In this document: positions 44,878 to 57,068 of the stretch, piece after piece
Position numbering within the stretch: the stretch's first letter is position 1
Layout: the number at the start of each line of letters is the position of its first letter
Assembly: GCA_020465985.1 (NCBI GenBank)
Contig: JAANYP010000841.1
Location: forward strand, 4,281-68,280
Direction of reading: 5' to 3'
Length of the DNA stretch: 64,000 bases
DNA from: Centrapalus pauciflorus
Taxonomy: Eukaryota > Streptophyta > Magnoliopsida > Asterales > Asteraceae
Position numbers and translations under genes: made by a program
Notes under the pieces: generated by a model
The model's database searches: none
What the model was told of the DNA's origin: nothing
What the model saw: only the letters and a program-made list of their open reading frames with translations

Positions 44878-45571
44878 GTGTCATTGATGCTCTAAGTCTA
44901 CTTATTCAAATCTGATAAAATTTTACAAAACAACTTTAAAACAGGTTTCATCTGCTCTGCACTAGCCAGTTTCTTAAAATTTGAACAGGTTTGACAAGTA
45001 ATAGATTTGACAAAATAGGTTTTTCTCTCAAACCTGTTATGTTGTTTAAACCTGAAAGTTGCTCACTCTATATTCAATCACACAAGGGAAAGCCTTGTAA
45101 TCTATTCAGCTACTGAACATGTTTCACACTGAAACCTGTTCTAATGTAACTGCCAGGTTTGACCAGACAGGTTGTAGAATGATCAGCTAGCTTTGATGAA
45201 AATTTGCATAACAGGTTTGACTAACAGCGTTGAACATCAACTTTTAATTAACATTACTTCACATTTAAGTTACTTAAATTATGTATTTATTTATCTTAAT
45301 TACCTGCGGATAATGTGTGTTACGTGTGTTAGTGGAGAAAATGGTCAAGTTGGTCTGAAAAACGTGTTAACGTGTTAAACCGTTCTGTTTTCCGTTAGTA
45401 ACTTTTCAAATCAACCGCCCAAATCTTTCTCTCTCCCACTCTCTCACATTAAAATCCTATAAATACCCAAATCATTGTTTCAACTTCTTCTTCCTCACTA
45501 CCTCTACACCCTCTGCAAAACCCTAAAAGACTTAGTGTCAAAAAATCGTACATCCTCTAGTACTCTCAAAA
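44878..45571 (+). promoter_or_regulatory. Copia C spacer with internal ORF3 promoter
   Basis: Although the spacer has diverged, TATAAATA is kept at 45458-45465, 114 bp before the ORF3 ATG at 45572, as are GGATAATGTG, TTACGTGTGTTAGTG and CCGTTCTGTTTTCCGTTA. Confidence 0.6.
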
Positions 45572-47820
45572 ATGGCCTCCCAAAACAACCCTCTTGTTCT
45601 TGCACTCCTAGGTGATGATGTGGTCAACATCCCTCAGTCACCACCATGTTAACCATCATACCCACCAACTACGTTGCTAACTTACCCATCCCCAAAAACT
45701 ACATTGGAAATGGTTATGACTATATGGTGGAGTTCCCGCAAGTCCATCCCATTAACTATGCTATGACAGTCACTCCTGGTGTCATGTACCTGGAGATGAT
45801 GTATGAGTTTTGGGACACCTGCTCCTACGACCCTACTACCCAAAATATAAGGGGAACAATCCTCAACAAATCAAAAACTGTTGTGATCACTACCTCTCTT
45901 CTTCGTGAAGTACATCATCTCCCAGTTGTTGACAAGTATGACAAACCTAAGCTGGAGAATGATCAAATGGGGAATCTGTTACGCCGTTGTGGCGTGTCAG
46001 AACCAAGAGTGGTTGCAACCTTATTCAGGAAGGAGCTCTTACCAACTTATAGTTTTCTCTTCGCCTCAGTGGTGATGAGCTTAAGTTGCAAAGTTCGTTC
46101 TTTCGACCAGCTTAGCTGGGATGAAGTTCAAGTAGCCCTACAGTTTGTGGATGGGACTACTATCAACATGGCCAAATAGATATTCTTAAATCTGAGGAAC
46201 TTGGTGGAGCAAGAATAGCATCCAGCTGTTGTTGAATACTCTAGATTTCTAAGTCTGATCTTCAAGCATGTTTGTGGTGAGCATCTTTACAACTCCCAAC
46301 CTTACTTGACAACCAAGGTATTTCCTGTCATTGGAAACAGGGTATTTTACACCCCTATTCCTGATGATGAACATCCTCTAGCAACACCAACGAGGAGGTT
46401 ACTTGGTTTGGCGGAAGGACCTTCTACTCAGGAGGTGAATCCAACCCCTGCTCCTGCTGGAAAATCCAACTCACAGACCAAAAAGACAAAACATGCCTTG
46501 AAGTCTAGTGAAGCTGGGCTTGTCACCAAGAAGGCTAAAATAGCAAAGTCTGCACCCTCAGCCTCTGTGGCTGAGGGGGAGCAGGCTAGTCACCCTGGTT
46601 CATCTGTTGAACCTGAAGCCTTTGTGGGCACTGAAATTATGGAACAGGCTCAACAACCTGTGTCTAGGCCAGTCTCCTCACCTGTCCAAACAGAACAGCC
46701 TCAAACCTCTCCTTAATCCCCTACTTTATCCTATTCCAGACTTAGAAAAAAATCTCTATCCAGGAAGAAATCCACTTAACCATCCACTGAACATAGCCCC
46801 TCTAACCCCTCTCAAAAGGAGTCAGTTCAAAAAGGGGCAACACCTGCTGCATCTCCTTCTCCTATTTTGGGAGAAGGAGAAGCCTCTATTGAGCCTGATT
46901 CACCCCATATTGAGTCCACCCATGGTCAGCCTGAGCTCTTTGGTTCCTCACAACAGAAACCAGTTATACATATGGAGAAAACCACATCAACTATCCCAAC
47001 CTCTCAACTGGCTGAGGATACTAAATGACAGGAGCACTCTCCACTCCATACTGAGTCCACACAGTCCCCATCTCATATTTCTCCTTCACATCCTGCATCT
47101 GCACAAGGTGTGAAAACTGTACAAGCCAACCAGTAGATCAGTGGTGAAAACTGATGATGGAATTTGCACATCTCCTCTCCCCATGAAGAGGTGCCTCAAA
47201 AGCAAGGCACTACTGAGGGAACCACCCAGGGTCTTGATGAATGTGTCCCAATACCAGTGGCATCTGAAAGGCAACAATCACATGCTCCTCACCTGATGAT
47301 GCTGGTTTAGCCACTGCTGAAGGTCTCCTTGACCCTTCCAAACTAGGTCACTTGACTTATGCCCAGGCAATGGAACTTCTTTCTAATGTGCCCCTACCAT
47401 CTCACAGTGATCCTCACACCCCCAATAATCACCCTCACACTTCTCCATCTACACAATCAAAACAATCCACCCATACTCTTCCATCCCCTAAAGATCTTTC
47501 TTTGATGGAACAGCTTTTTGTGCTGTCCAACGAAGTTAGCTCTTTGGAAACATCTATGACTACTCTTCCCTCAACAATAGTAGACACCGTGTCTGCATAG
47601 CTTAAAGGATTTCTTGATTCATTCAGGACATCCTATTCAATTCCTGCTCCCCAACCTGATTATTCATCTCAGCTGCTAGCACTCACTGCACAGCTACAAC
47701 AGCTCTCCTTATCCCTTTCCTCTGTTCTATCTCACTAACAGGATTCAGTGTCCAACCTGACAGCTATTTCCCAACAACGTTCAGGTATTGCTGAAACCTG
47801 CTCTACCACACTTTGGGTTG
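45572..47820 (+). pseudogene. Copia C ORF3 remnant
   Basis: ATG 45572 opens MASQNNPLVLALLGDDVV; a 1-bp deletion at about 45625 shifts the frame into MLTIIPTNYVANLPIPKNY. Stops follow at 46177, 46714, 47026 and 47598, among others. The N-terminal domain, the SRFLSLIFKHVCGEH motif and the P/S/T-rich middle are recognisable. The coiled-coil and C-terminal parts are missing because of the junction at 47820. Confidence 0.85.
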
Positions 47821-47824
47821 ATGG

Positions 47825-48942
47825 TTCTTCCTCAGCTCTCACGCTCTCCACCCTCAAAGGGTCAGAGACGGTCCATTCAGAGTCTGCCGTCTCTGGCCTC
47901 TCACCTCCTTCTCCCTCTCTATCTGCACTCAACTGCCACTCTCCCGTCGCCAAGATATTTTCACTATCCACCTCATCTCCCTCTTCCTCACTCGAACTCT
48001 CCTCATTTGCAAAAGTGGATGACTATGTCGGATCTGATAGAGTCTCTTCTGGACACACTCCCTGCATATAAGCATATACCCTCTCTGTCCTCCATCCTCC
48101 AAGTCTAAGAAGAGACATAGGAATGTCCATTACTGTCATCCTCGGGAGCTTGAATCTTTGAAGCGCGACGGTTTTGTAGACATCAGCTTCCGATCTTTCA
48201 TGAATGTCTTCATCATTCTCCATAGCAAACTGGATGAGGAGCTGAAGGAATATTTGAAATGGGATGAAATTCCTTTCTTTCTTGCTCCCCATGGCTTGGA
48301 ACGCCCGTTTCAGTTCATAAAAATTGAATTGAGCATATTCGAAATGGAGGTCATGCGCGAAAGCGGAGAACATTGCCAAGACATGAATGCTGGCGGAGTC
48401 ATGTCCACAGTGTTTCCCGGTGGAACATCCAAGAATACCCACCAGTGAGATTTCAATTGCTTTTTCTTGAAATCAGATGTCTTTGATAGGATACCGTCAT
48501 AGCCAAGTGTTTGTAGTTCATGGAGAATTTGATCGGGTTTAGGTATAGGAGCAAAGGTGTATTTGGCTAGGGAGTAATGTTCTGTTGGTATGCGGAGAAT
48601 GTGGCGGATGGCTTCAAGGGTGAGGCGGATTGGGACGAAGTCAGTTTTCGTCACGAAGTGAAGGATTGCCTCGTTGACATATTTAAGAAGGAACAAAAAT
48701 TGTTGAGGGTATATACTTGGTACGACAATGGCAGTGGTTAAGGAATAGAAGATACGATGGCCTTTAAGGATATCGAAGGTGATATCCTCGGCTTCTTCAC
48801 GGATAAGTGACAAGTCGAGCTGCCAGTTATGGGGAGCGAATTTGGTGTAGTGGGCTGGATGAAGGAGGGTGGCTTCTGGAATCTGTTGGTTGTTGTAAGG
48901 GATAGGAGGATGGGGAATGGTTAGGGTGATGGGTTGTTCCAT
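47825..48942 (-). pseudogene. Copia D ORF3 ('env-like'), frameshifted
   Basis: From ATG 48942 the minus strand reads MEQPITLTIPHPPIPYN, an N-terminal domain with IFYSLTTAIVVPSIYPQQF and FVPIRLTLEAIRHILRIP, then a frameshift near 48370 into FEYAQFNFYELKRAFQ and PRMTVMDIPMSLLRLGGW, and, after another shift, an acidic Ser/Glu-rich tail. It is the positional counterpart of ORF3 in copia A-C but hardly similar in sequence. No signal peptide or membrane helix is evident. Function is unknown. Confidence 0.7.
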
Positions 48943-48947
48943 GAGTC

Positions 48948-49985
48948 CTATATGAATGCAAATTGGTTAGTTAAGCAGACTTGTCTACATAAGTAGGACA
49001 TTGAGATTTAGTCTGAAATAAGAGTGAGATAGAACCGATCTATTCTGTTTAAAGCATCGGGATTTTTATCAGTAGTATAAAAATAATACTGAAAGAAATA
49101 CAAAGTCGATCATTAAGAGATCGATGTAAGAATAGATGTGTTCACTCAAATACCTATTGCTAACTAGAACCAATGGTGCAAAGACTAGGAACTTATTAAT
49201 TTTGATATGCAATGAAAAAAAATAATGACTAAGTGTTGAACTTCGGATAGAGGCCCAAAGATCGGATGAACCCTGTCTGAACTTCGGTTGCGATCAAAGT
49301 TTGGATGCGGTTATGCAGGACAAATAATGACAAGTAAAAGAACCGAACATGTGGATGGCCAGAAGTACGAATGGACCCGAATTTCAGATGACACCAAAGT
49401 TCCAGTAGGTCATGACAGACACTTAGACAAATATGATGAACCGAATTTCAAATGAACCCGAAGTTTGGATGGGTCCATGATAGATATGTTTACAAGTAAT
49501 CCTTGCATATGACCCGAACTTCTGATGTACGTAGTTCATGTGTCTTGCGAAACTTCGGGTGCACCCAAAGTTATACTTAGAACACATCATTTAATGTGTT
49601 CATGCACATGTAAACGACTACAATGTCATATTCACTAAATGGCTTAAAAATGCAGATCCTAATGCTACATTTGATAACTAACACTTTAACTAACTGCACC
49701 AATACGTAAAAATAAGATCTAAAAAACTGAAAATTAGAGGGAAAACCCTTGAAAAAAATCTAGAATCTGAAACCAGATGAAATGGATGTTATACTTAAAA
49801 ATAAAAGAAGAGAAATGTTACCTAATAGTAGATTAGAAGGAAAATGCAAGAATCCTTAAAAAACGAGTAAAATGGAGGTTTTTTAAGTGATACTTGAGTG
49901 ATAATGGCGGTTTGACGATGCAGTTACGTCGGAGAAGAAGCGTAGGGGAGAAGGAGAAGGATTCGTGCCTATTTTATAGTGATGT
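48948..49985 (-). promoter_or_regulatory. Likely promoter, leader and 5'-UTR intron of copia D ORF3
   Basis: On the minus strand CTATAAAAT (49979-49971) is followed by a CT-rich leader, then AG|GTAACA at 49822/49821 and, just before the ATG, CATATAG|GACTC at 48948/48947. This predicts an 874-nt intron. Between 49230 and 49580 the predicted intron holds about ten CCGAA / TTCGG half-sites. All of this is prediction from sequence signals. Confidence 0.5.
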
Positions 49986-50670
49986 TCGGCTCGGGTCAGC
50001 CTAAGACCCACTCTCCTTTTTTAAAAATTTTGGGCTTTTATTTTTAAAAAATGGGCTTTGAGTTAATTTAACTAAAAAATTTAACAGACAAAAATATATA
50101 GACAAAAATTAATTTAACAAAAGAAATGTGACCACAAAAAGTAAACTGTTTTGTGATATTCATTTAAAATAAGTTCAACAACTGAGCATAAATAAAATAA
50201 AATTAAAATTAAAATTAATAAAACTAAAATTAAAAATAATTAGACATAAAGAAAAAAAAATTAAAATCTTTTTTTTTGAATTTTCGGGGTATTTGAAAAT
50301 GTAAGAATTAGATAAAATCTTTTTGTATGTTTTATGATTGTTCAAAGTAAGACACTAAAAAGGAAATAAGAAAAAATAAATTGAGAATACATTTCATCTT
50401 TTCTCCCCCTCAATTGGACAATTACAGTTTTAAATTGAATCCAGAGTCCCAATAGAATTTTGACAGTCCGACAAACCTGGATATTGAAGCTTCCCACTCA
50501 ATAATGAACATATCACACAACAATTGCCAGGTTCACCAACATTAAAGACATACATAGATAAATGAACACCAAAAATAATGTTGTGACACTTCCTCTAAAT
50601 TGGTGTACCAGACATTTTCTAAATAAAGGAATTTTCAAGCACATATGACAATTGATTGAAACATAATTAT
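49986..50670 (-). other. Copia D spacer between pol and the ORF3 promoter
   Basis: AT-rich without a gene. TGAGGGGGAGAAAAG on the minus strand (50412-50398) looks like an internal polypurine tract located after pol. Confidence 0.6.
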
Positions 50671-52950
50671 TTAAAGAATATCTGATATCCAACGAGAGGA
50701 GGGATTTAACATGCCAATTTGAGATACTAAGAACCGAAAACGAGGTTCGTCTAGAGCCTTAGTAAATATATCAGCAAGTTGAAATTCTGTGCCATACAAA
50801 ATACAGTTTTGTTGTCCCTTTTCTACGTGGTCTTTAATGAAGTGATACCAGATGTCTATGTGTTTTGTTCTTGAGTGTTGCACGGGATTGTCAGATATAG
50901 CAATTGCACTTCGGGAATCACAATATATTGCGATTTTGGTGAGTGAAAATCCATAATCATGTAACTGTGTTCTCATCCATAGCACCTGAGAGCAACAACT
51001 TGCGGCTGCTACATACTCAGCTTCGGTTGTGGATGTGGATACACAGTTTTGCGGTTTAGAAGACCAACTCACCGGTCTGTCACCCAAAAACTAGATCCAA
51101 CCTGATGGGCCTTTCCGGTCTACTCTGCAACCTGCAAAATCAGCATCTGAAAAGGTGGTAAGATCGAAGTTGGTTCCCTTTGGATACCATAGACCAAGAT
51201 CCGGTGAACCCTTAAGGTAACAAAATATGAGTTTAACCGCAGTAAGGTGTGATTCTTTTGGGTCGGACTGAAAGGGAGCACAAAGACATGTAGAAAACAC
51301 TATATTTGGTCTACTGGCTGTAAGAAAGAATAAGAAACTACTTATCTCTCTGTAAGTTATGTTGTCGACACTTTTCCAAGCAGGATGAGTGTCCAACTTA
51401 CAGTTTGAAGCCCTGGAAGTTGTGATTGTCGTGCAAAAGTCTAACTTATACTTCTTGAGAATGTCAAGAGTATATTTCGACTGGTTCACAAAAATCCCAT
51501 CTTCAAGTTGATTGACTTGTAATATGAGGAAAGTATTCATTTCCCCCCGTCACACTCATCTCAAACCTGGACTGCATTAGGGACGAAAATTCCTTACGAA
51601 ACTTAGGGTCAGTAGATCCAAATATAATGTCATCTACATAAATATGAACTAGCATTATATATGGTCCTTCCCGCCTTGTGTACAGAGTTGTGTCCACCAC
51701 ACCCTTACAAAATCTGGTAAAAGTAAGAAAGTTAGAGAGGCTGTCATATCTAGCTCGAGGTACTTGTTTCAAACAATAGAGAGCTTTATCTAGAACCAAA
51801 ACATGGTCTCGTTTATGTGTATCAATTAAACCTTGTGTTTGTTCAACATACACCCTATCGTATAGTTCATCATTTAAGAAGGCGGTCTTGACGTCCATTT
51901 GGTACAGCCTGAAGTCTTTGTGCGCTGCATACGCCAACAAGATTCGGATAGCCTCAATCCGTGCAACTGAAGCGAAGGTCTCGTCATAATCAATGCTTTC
52001 TTGCTGTTGGTATTTCTTACAACAATGTCGTTCTCATCTCGTTTGTTCTTGAAGATCCATTTTGTCCCGATTATAGCTCGGCCTTTTGGTTTGTGAACTA
52101 ACTGTCATACCCTTAGCTGTTAAAACTGGTTGAGTTCTTCTAGCATTGCCACTATCCAGTCAATGTCTTTCAAGGCTTCATCCACACGAGCAAGCTCAAT
52201 CCTACTAAGGAATGAAGCAAAGAGTCATTCATTAGCAGATGCCCCTTGAGTTTGAACCCCCGTGGAAAGATCACCAATGATTTTTTCAGTTGGGTGATTA
52301 GGGGTCCATTTTGTTTCGTGTGGCAGGGGTGCACGTGAGGGAAGCGCAGTGGTTAGTGTGGGGATGGATGATGTGTTCTGATCAATGGTTTCGAGTGAGG
52401 GCACCAATAGTTCCGGTTCAGATTCTGGAGAATCTTGTAAAGGGATAATGTTCGATACAATATGGGAGAGTATTATGAGAGTAGATTCAACTGGTGGGAT
52501 GTTTGTGGATGATGTTGAAGGTAGTGAAGATGGTAGACGTGTAGGAATTGGTGTATGAATTAGTGAAGGAATTGATGGATCCGAAAGAGGTGGATGAACA
52601 GTTGAATATGATGAATTTGTATTCACTACAGAAGTGGAAACAGAAGAAGAATTAGCTTTAGGACCAAAAAATTCAGTATAAAAGGATCAAATAGATTTAT
52701 TAAATCAGAAAATAAAATGATGTAGATTTAGAAGAGTCTCCAGGCATTTGTGTAATGCGAGGTCCCGATTGGTCAACTTCGAGAGTCATTTCATCCATTT
52801 AATCAAATGTGATGTTCACACTCTCGTTGACTGTTCTGGTGCGAGTGTTATACGCGCGATATGCCTTTGAATTTCATGAGTATCCAATAAAGATCGCTTC
52901 ATCAGCTTTCTCGTTAAATTTTTCGAGGTTGTCCTTTGTTGGTACACCTT
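50671..52950 (-). pseudogene. Copia D pol: integrase end, linker, RT, RNase H (broken)
   Basis: Minus-strand pieces in order: the integrase end (KDNLEKFNEKADEAIF, 52950-52860), a Ser/Pro/Thr linker with WTPNHPTEKIIGDLSTGV (52630-52225), RT (YQMDVKTAFLNDELYDRVYV and YVDDIIFGSTD, 51940-51600), and RNase H (VSWSSKPQNCVSTSTTEAEY to RTKHIDIWYHF, 51087-50671). Frames change several times and stops are present, so it is inactive. Protease and most of integrase are absent because copia E inserted at 52952. Confidence 0.88.
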
Positions 52951-52951
52951 G

Positions 52952-53561
52952 TGTGACGATAGCAGTCTAAGTCGTATTGGCATTTTGTCTAAGTCATGTT
53001 ACAAAGTACTGAATATTAACTAGTGTTTGATATATGTGCTTATATGTGTTTGATAGTTATTGATTGTTTGTTTGAACTTGATGTAATGTATTACAAGAAG
53101 TTCAAACATAAAGTCCAAAGATTAATTCAAACATAAGTTAAACATATGTTCAAATAGAAGTTTGACTTGGGAAATTCGAATTTAGATCAAATTCGAATTT
53201 AACATGGGTGATAAATTCGAATGTGTCATGTAGACAAACTCGAATGGGCCTTGGGCCTGGATTCGAGTTTGTCCAATGACAAACTCGAATGGGCCTCTAT
53301 AATTAGGGATTAACTCGAATCATTAAGAAACTTTCGCAGACTTCATGTGAGCAATTAGCAAAAGGCGATATCGAGTTTAGCAGCTGATAGTGAGTGTTTT
53401 CGGAGAGAATCATTGCGTAGGTTCGTTCCTAGTCGATCGTACAACGCCGTGGTAGTCTCCATGTTCCGTGAGTGTGATATATCCGTCAAGCCACTAACTA
53501 GGATTCCGCACTCGTTGGTGTGTGTCACGTCTAGATAGATCTGTAGTTGCAAGACCTTACA
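52952..53561 (+). repeat. Copia E 5' LTR (610 bp)
   Basis: The start is TGTGACGATAGC (52952; TGTGTG at 52950 is an alternative) and the end is GACCTTACA at 53561, set by the primer site that follows. It contains ATTCGAATTT / AAACTCGAATGGG repeats at 53165-53320. Without the second LTR the left limit is approximate. Confidence 0.78.
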
Positions 53562-54195
53562 AGTGGTATCAGAGCCTAAGGGGTTTTCTTCGTGTTCATA
53601 AAGTTACATCCTAGGTTTCTTGACGCTTTTGGACGGTTAATCTCACTTGTTTTTTGGATTTTTCGAGCTTATCAAATTGGAATTCGGGAAATACTTTGTT
53701 GTAGTTCACATTTTTGATCAAAATCAATATTTTTACTTGTAAAAATATTGATTTAATCTGAAAAACGTGAAAAACTCGAGGTATTAGACGTTTCTCGAAT
53801 TTGCGGCGCTCGACTTTGTTAAGGAGAAATTAGGGTTTTGCTCATTCTCGAGTTTGACCAAAATACGCTCCTTTCGAGCTTCCTAAAAAGTGGTTTCGAG
53901 TTTGGAAATCGAATTTACTTTAGGCTTCGACTTTGCACTAAAGTCGAATAGGGGGCTTCGAGTTTATCTGGGTTTCGAGTTTGAGTAGTTTTCGACTTTA
54001 CCTGGACATTCGACTTTAGAGACCTTCGAATTTGTCATTAATTTCGAATTTAATTGGATCAAAGAACTTAACTCAAATTTAATTCCAAATAGGTTTAAAT
54101 TTAATTAGATTCGAATTTACCTAAAATCGAAAGAATCAATTTAAATTAACTTCGAATTAAATTAATTAAGTTAAAATTCAATTATCTTTGAAACA
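53562..54195 (+). other. Copia E leader with primer site and TCGA-rich motifs
   Basis: TGGTATCAGAGCCTAA (53564-53579) is the tRNA-Met primer site. At 53760-54190 the leader has about 17-20 copies of TTCGA followed by G/A/C and TTT. No gene is seen. Confidence 0.85.
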
Positions 54196-57068
54196 ATGAC
54201 AAGTCTACAACGGTTTCTGGAGATGGATCACGATGTCGGAAAAGCAAATACTCCGCCAAAATTGATGAAACTTGAAGATTACTACTGGTGGAAGGATCAG
54301 TTTGCCGACTTCGCGCGCTTTAACGATATGCGCATGTGGATATGTATCGACGAGGGATAACATTCCACCGACAGTTGAGATCGAGGGACGACAAAAGGTT
54401 GTTCCTTATACTAAAACGAAGGATGATGACAAAAAGCTGTTTGAAGCAGAGAATCATGCTTACGCTATCATCAGAATGGCGTTACCTCAGGACATACTAC
54501 ACACTTTCCAAAATCAGAAGACAGCGAAAGAGCTGTGGGAGGCATTGGAAAAAAAGGTCTGAGGGTAACCCAAGGGTTAGAAGGAAACGTATGGAGATGC
54601 TCAAGCAGCAGTTCGCTATCTTCAAGGCATTGAAGGATGAAAACTGGAGGACACTATCATGCGTTTCTATCATCTGCTGACTGAGTTAGATAGTCATGAT
54701 ATTGAGTATAGTGGCACAGAAAAGAATAATAAGCTTCTGGATGCTTTACCGGCCAAATGGGCGATGTACGTGGCCTTGATTAAGCATGATGAGGATAAAT
54801 ACTATACTTTGACACTGGAGAATGTGGTGGGAACGCTGAAGGCGTATCATTTTGAATTACTGAAGGCAGAAACGGATTATGAACAAGTTCAAAATCCAGC
54901 AATGTATTTTGGAAAATCAAAACCTTCAGCGGCAGCCGAAATGAAGTCAGCCACATCCTTCTTCTCGGGAGAAACATCGTCACTAGCTGAGCCAGAGGAC
55001 GCACAGAGTAGGGCTTTCTTAGGGTTTAGTAGACCAGAAGAACAGCAGCATTAGGCTACACTGGCATCTACATCTCAGGGATATTCTAAGATGCCTATGA
55101 GCGCTAAATCGGCTGAAGACCATCTGAATCTGTTGGCTTCATTCGTGGCCGCATACGGAAATAGCGATCAGGGTAAAATCAACGATCCTGCACTCTGGGA
55201 TGAGGATTACGATTAGGTAGACCCTGATGACCTTGAAGAGATGGATCTCCAATGGCAACTGGCCATGGTAAGTCAACGGGTTAAGAGGTTCATCAAGCGG
55301 ACGGGAAGAAATCTGAATATGAGTAACAACAGGAGTGGTTTCGATAAGTCCAAGGTAAAATGCTACAACTGTCAAGGGTTAGGACACTTCGCCAGAGAGT
55401 GTCAGAGACCGAAGGTAGAGAATTACCAAGGCCAGAATCAGAATCATGGACAATATCAGAACCAATCACAACAGCGATATTTTCCGAGTACCTCAACCAA
55501 TCAAGCAAACAATGCTTGTCTGTTATCTAACGTCACATCAGACAGACAGCTAGACGGTACTTATGACTGGAGTACACATCCAGAAACGAATGCTAGAGCC
55601 TTTATGGCTGAAGTAACTGACACTGGATGTGAAGGGGCAGAGCAGAACACAGGGGACAACAGTAAAAAAGAAAGCAGTCCGATGTGGGTGGAGAAGTCAA
55701 ATGTTCAGACGATTTTGGAGTTTGCCGCTCAGATGGCCAACGTAGAATCAGATCATACAAAGGTAAGTCTGAATTTTTCCCTTTTCCATGAATTGTGTAT
55801 TTTATGTGCTACTTCTAACGATAGGTTAAATTTAGTACTAGAATCACATCAAAATATATCTGCTCAAAATGAATCTTTAAAATCAGATAATGCTAGCCTG
55901 ATAGATATAAACCAAGATCTTAGGGATAAGCTTAAGGCTGATGCACAAGATGTGATAGTTCTAAAGGACAAACTGAGCGAACAGTGTGTTAGGTTAGAAC
56001 TCATGTATGAATATGTTGAGGCATTAACCAAGGAGCTGAAAACCAAAGACATAGAGCTAGCTGAGTCTAAGGTGAAGGTAGCTGAGGCAAATAGTAAACT
56101 TGAAAAGTTTAGGAACTCAAGTCTTAACCTAGGGAAGATTTTTGATGCACAACGTCAATCTAAAAAGCCAGTAGGTCTAGGATATCATGAGAGTCCTCCA
56201 CCGTTCAATGACAACTATGTACCTCAACCTCAATAGAAAACTGAGAAATAAGTAGACTTAAAGAAAATATTGGAACCAGTGTCTGAATGTAAAGGAAAAT
56301 GCAACTAAGGTGACTGATACTAATGTTAAGATTAAGAAAGTTAAATTTGTGCCATCCTCTAGTGATACACCTGTAGGAAAACACAAAATTGACTTTAATG
56401 ATCAAGATGATGAACCAGTCACTATAGATGCACCAAAAGAACCAGACACTAGTGAGACACCTAAGTCAAAGGGCACACACAAGAAGTCTATTGACAAAAT
56501 GTCTTGCTTTAGATGTCACGAAAGGGGGCATGTCGCTTCTAACTGTCCGCATAGGAAAGTAGACAATACACCTAAAACAGGGAAGCCAGAACAAGTTAAG
56601 CCTTCTACAAGTGTTGCGAGCACTAGTAGTTCTCAGAGTACCGAGAAAACTGTGCAAGCTACACCAAAACCGGCTGTGAAACAAATACCGGTGAAAGGTG
56701 GACCAAAGGAGGTGATTAGGACTAATTCACCAAATCGAGTCATTAATCAATCTAGGTCTGGACCACAACAACAATATAGGAGCACAACACCTAGAAGAAC
56801 TTACACTCCAGTTAGGTCACACACTCCTGTTAGACATCACACACCGAGGAGAGCTCAGGGATATCAGTCTGAAATGAATCACTCGGCACCACAGCAAATG
56901 ACTACACAAAGGAAAAGAGTGAACTTAAATCACTCGGCACCACAACAAACTTCAGTTCAAAGACCCAAGTCACCTGAAAGGAGAGATGGGTATTTGAAAG
57001 AGTTTAAATATGTGGACATGAATGGTATAACCAAGTCAGTTATGGCTTGGGTTCCCCGTGATAACTAA
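54196..57068 (+). pseudogene. Copia E gag with coiled coil and two zinc knuckles, broken
   Basis: ATG 54196 reads MTSLQRFLEMDHDVGKAN; the frame shifts near 54350 and again in 54560-54655, and has TAG at 55052 and 55214. Recognisable are the capsid core (AKELWEALEKK, MRFYHLLTELDSHDIEY), a knuckle [14 protein letters not shown] (about 55361), a coiled coil (55850-56120), [20 protein letters not shown], and a second knuckle CFRCHERGHVASNC (about 56502). It ends MAWVPRDN then a single in-frame TAA (57066-57068) before the protease, with TTTTCTTTCATGTGCAGG in between. This is the same gag layout as in copia B. Confidence 0.87.

Larger units (their letters stand above)
44059..47820 (+). mobile_element. 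Copia element C, decayed 3' portion
   Basis: The remnant starts in the C-terminal RT and runs through RNase H, the internal promoter and ORF3. It stops abruptly at about 47820 without an LTR, where a minus-strand copia D begins. It is the same lineage as A and B but clearly older. Confidence 0.85.
47820..52951 (-). mobile_element. Copia element D, decayed and truncated at both ends
   Basis: On the minus strand: the end of integrase, linker, RT, RNase H, a spacer with TATA box, and a different ORF3. It is cut upstream by the LTR of copia E (52952) and downstream by a tail-to-tail junction with copia C (about 47820). No LTR of its own remains in the window. Confidence 0.82.

Noticed and set aside
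48023..48448. Plus-strand ORF at 48158-48448
   Set aside because: It is the antisense of copia D ORF3; the minus-strand reading has the coherent protein and a start after a predicted acceptor.
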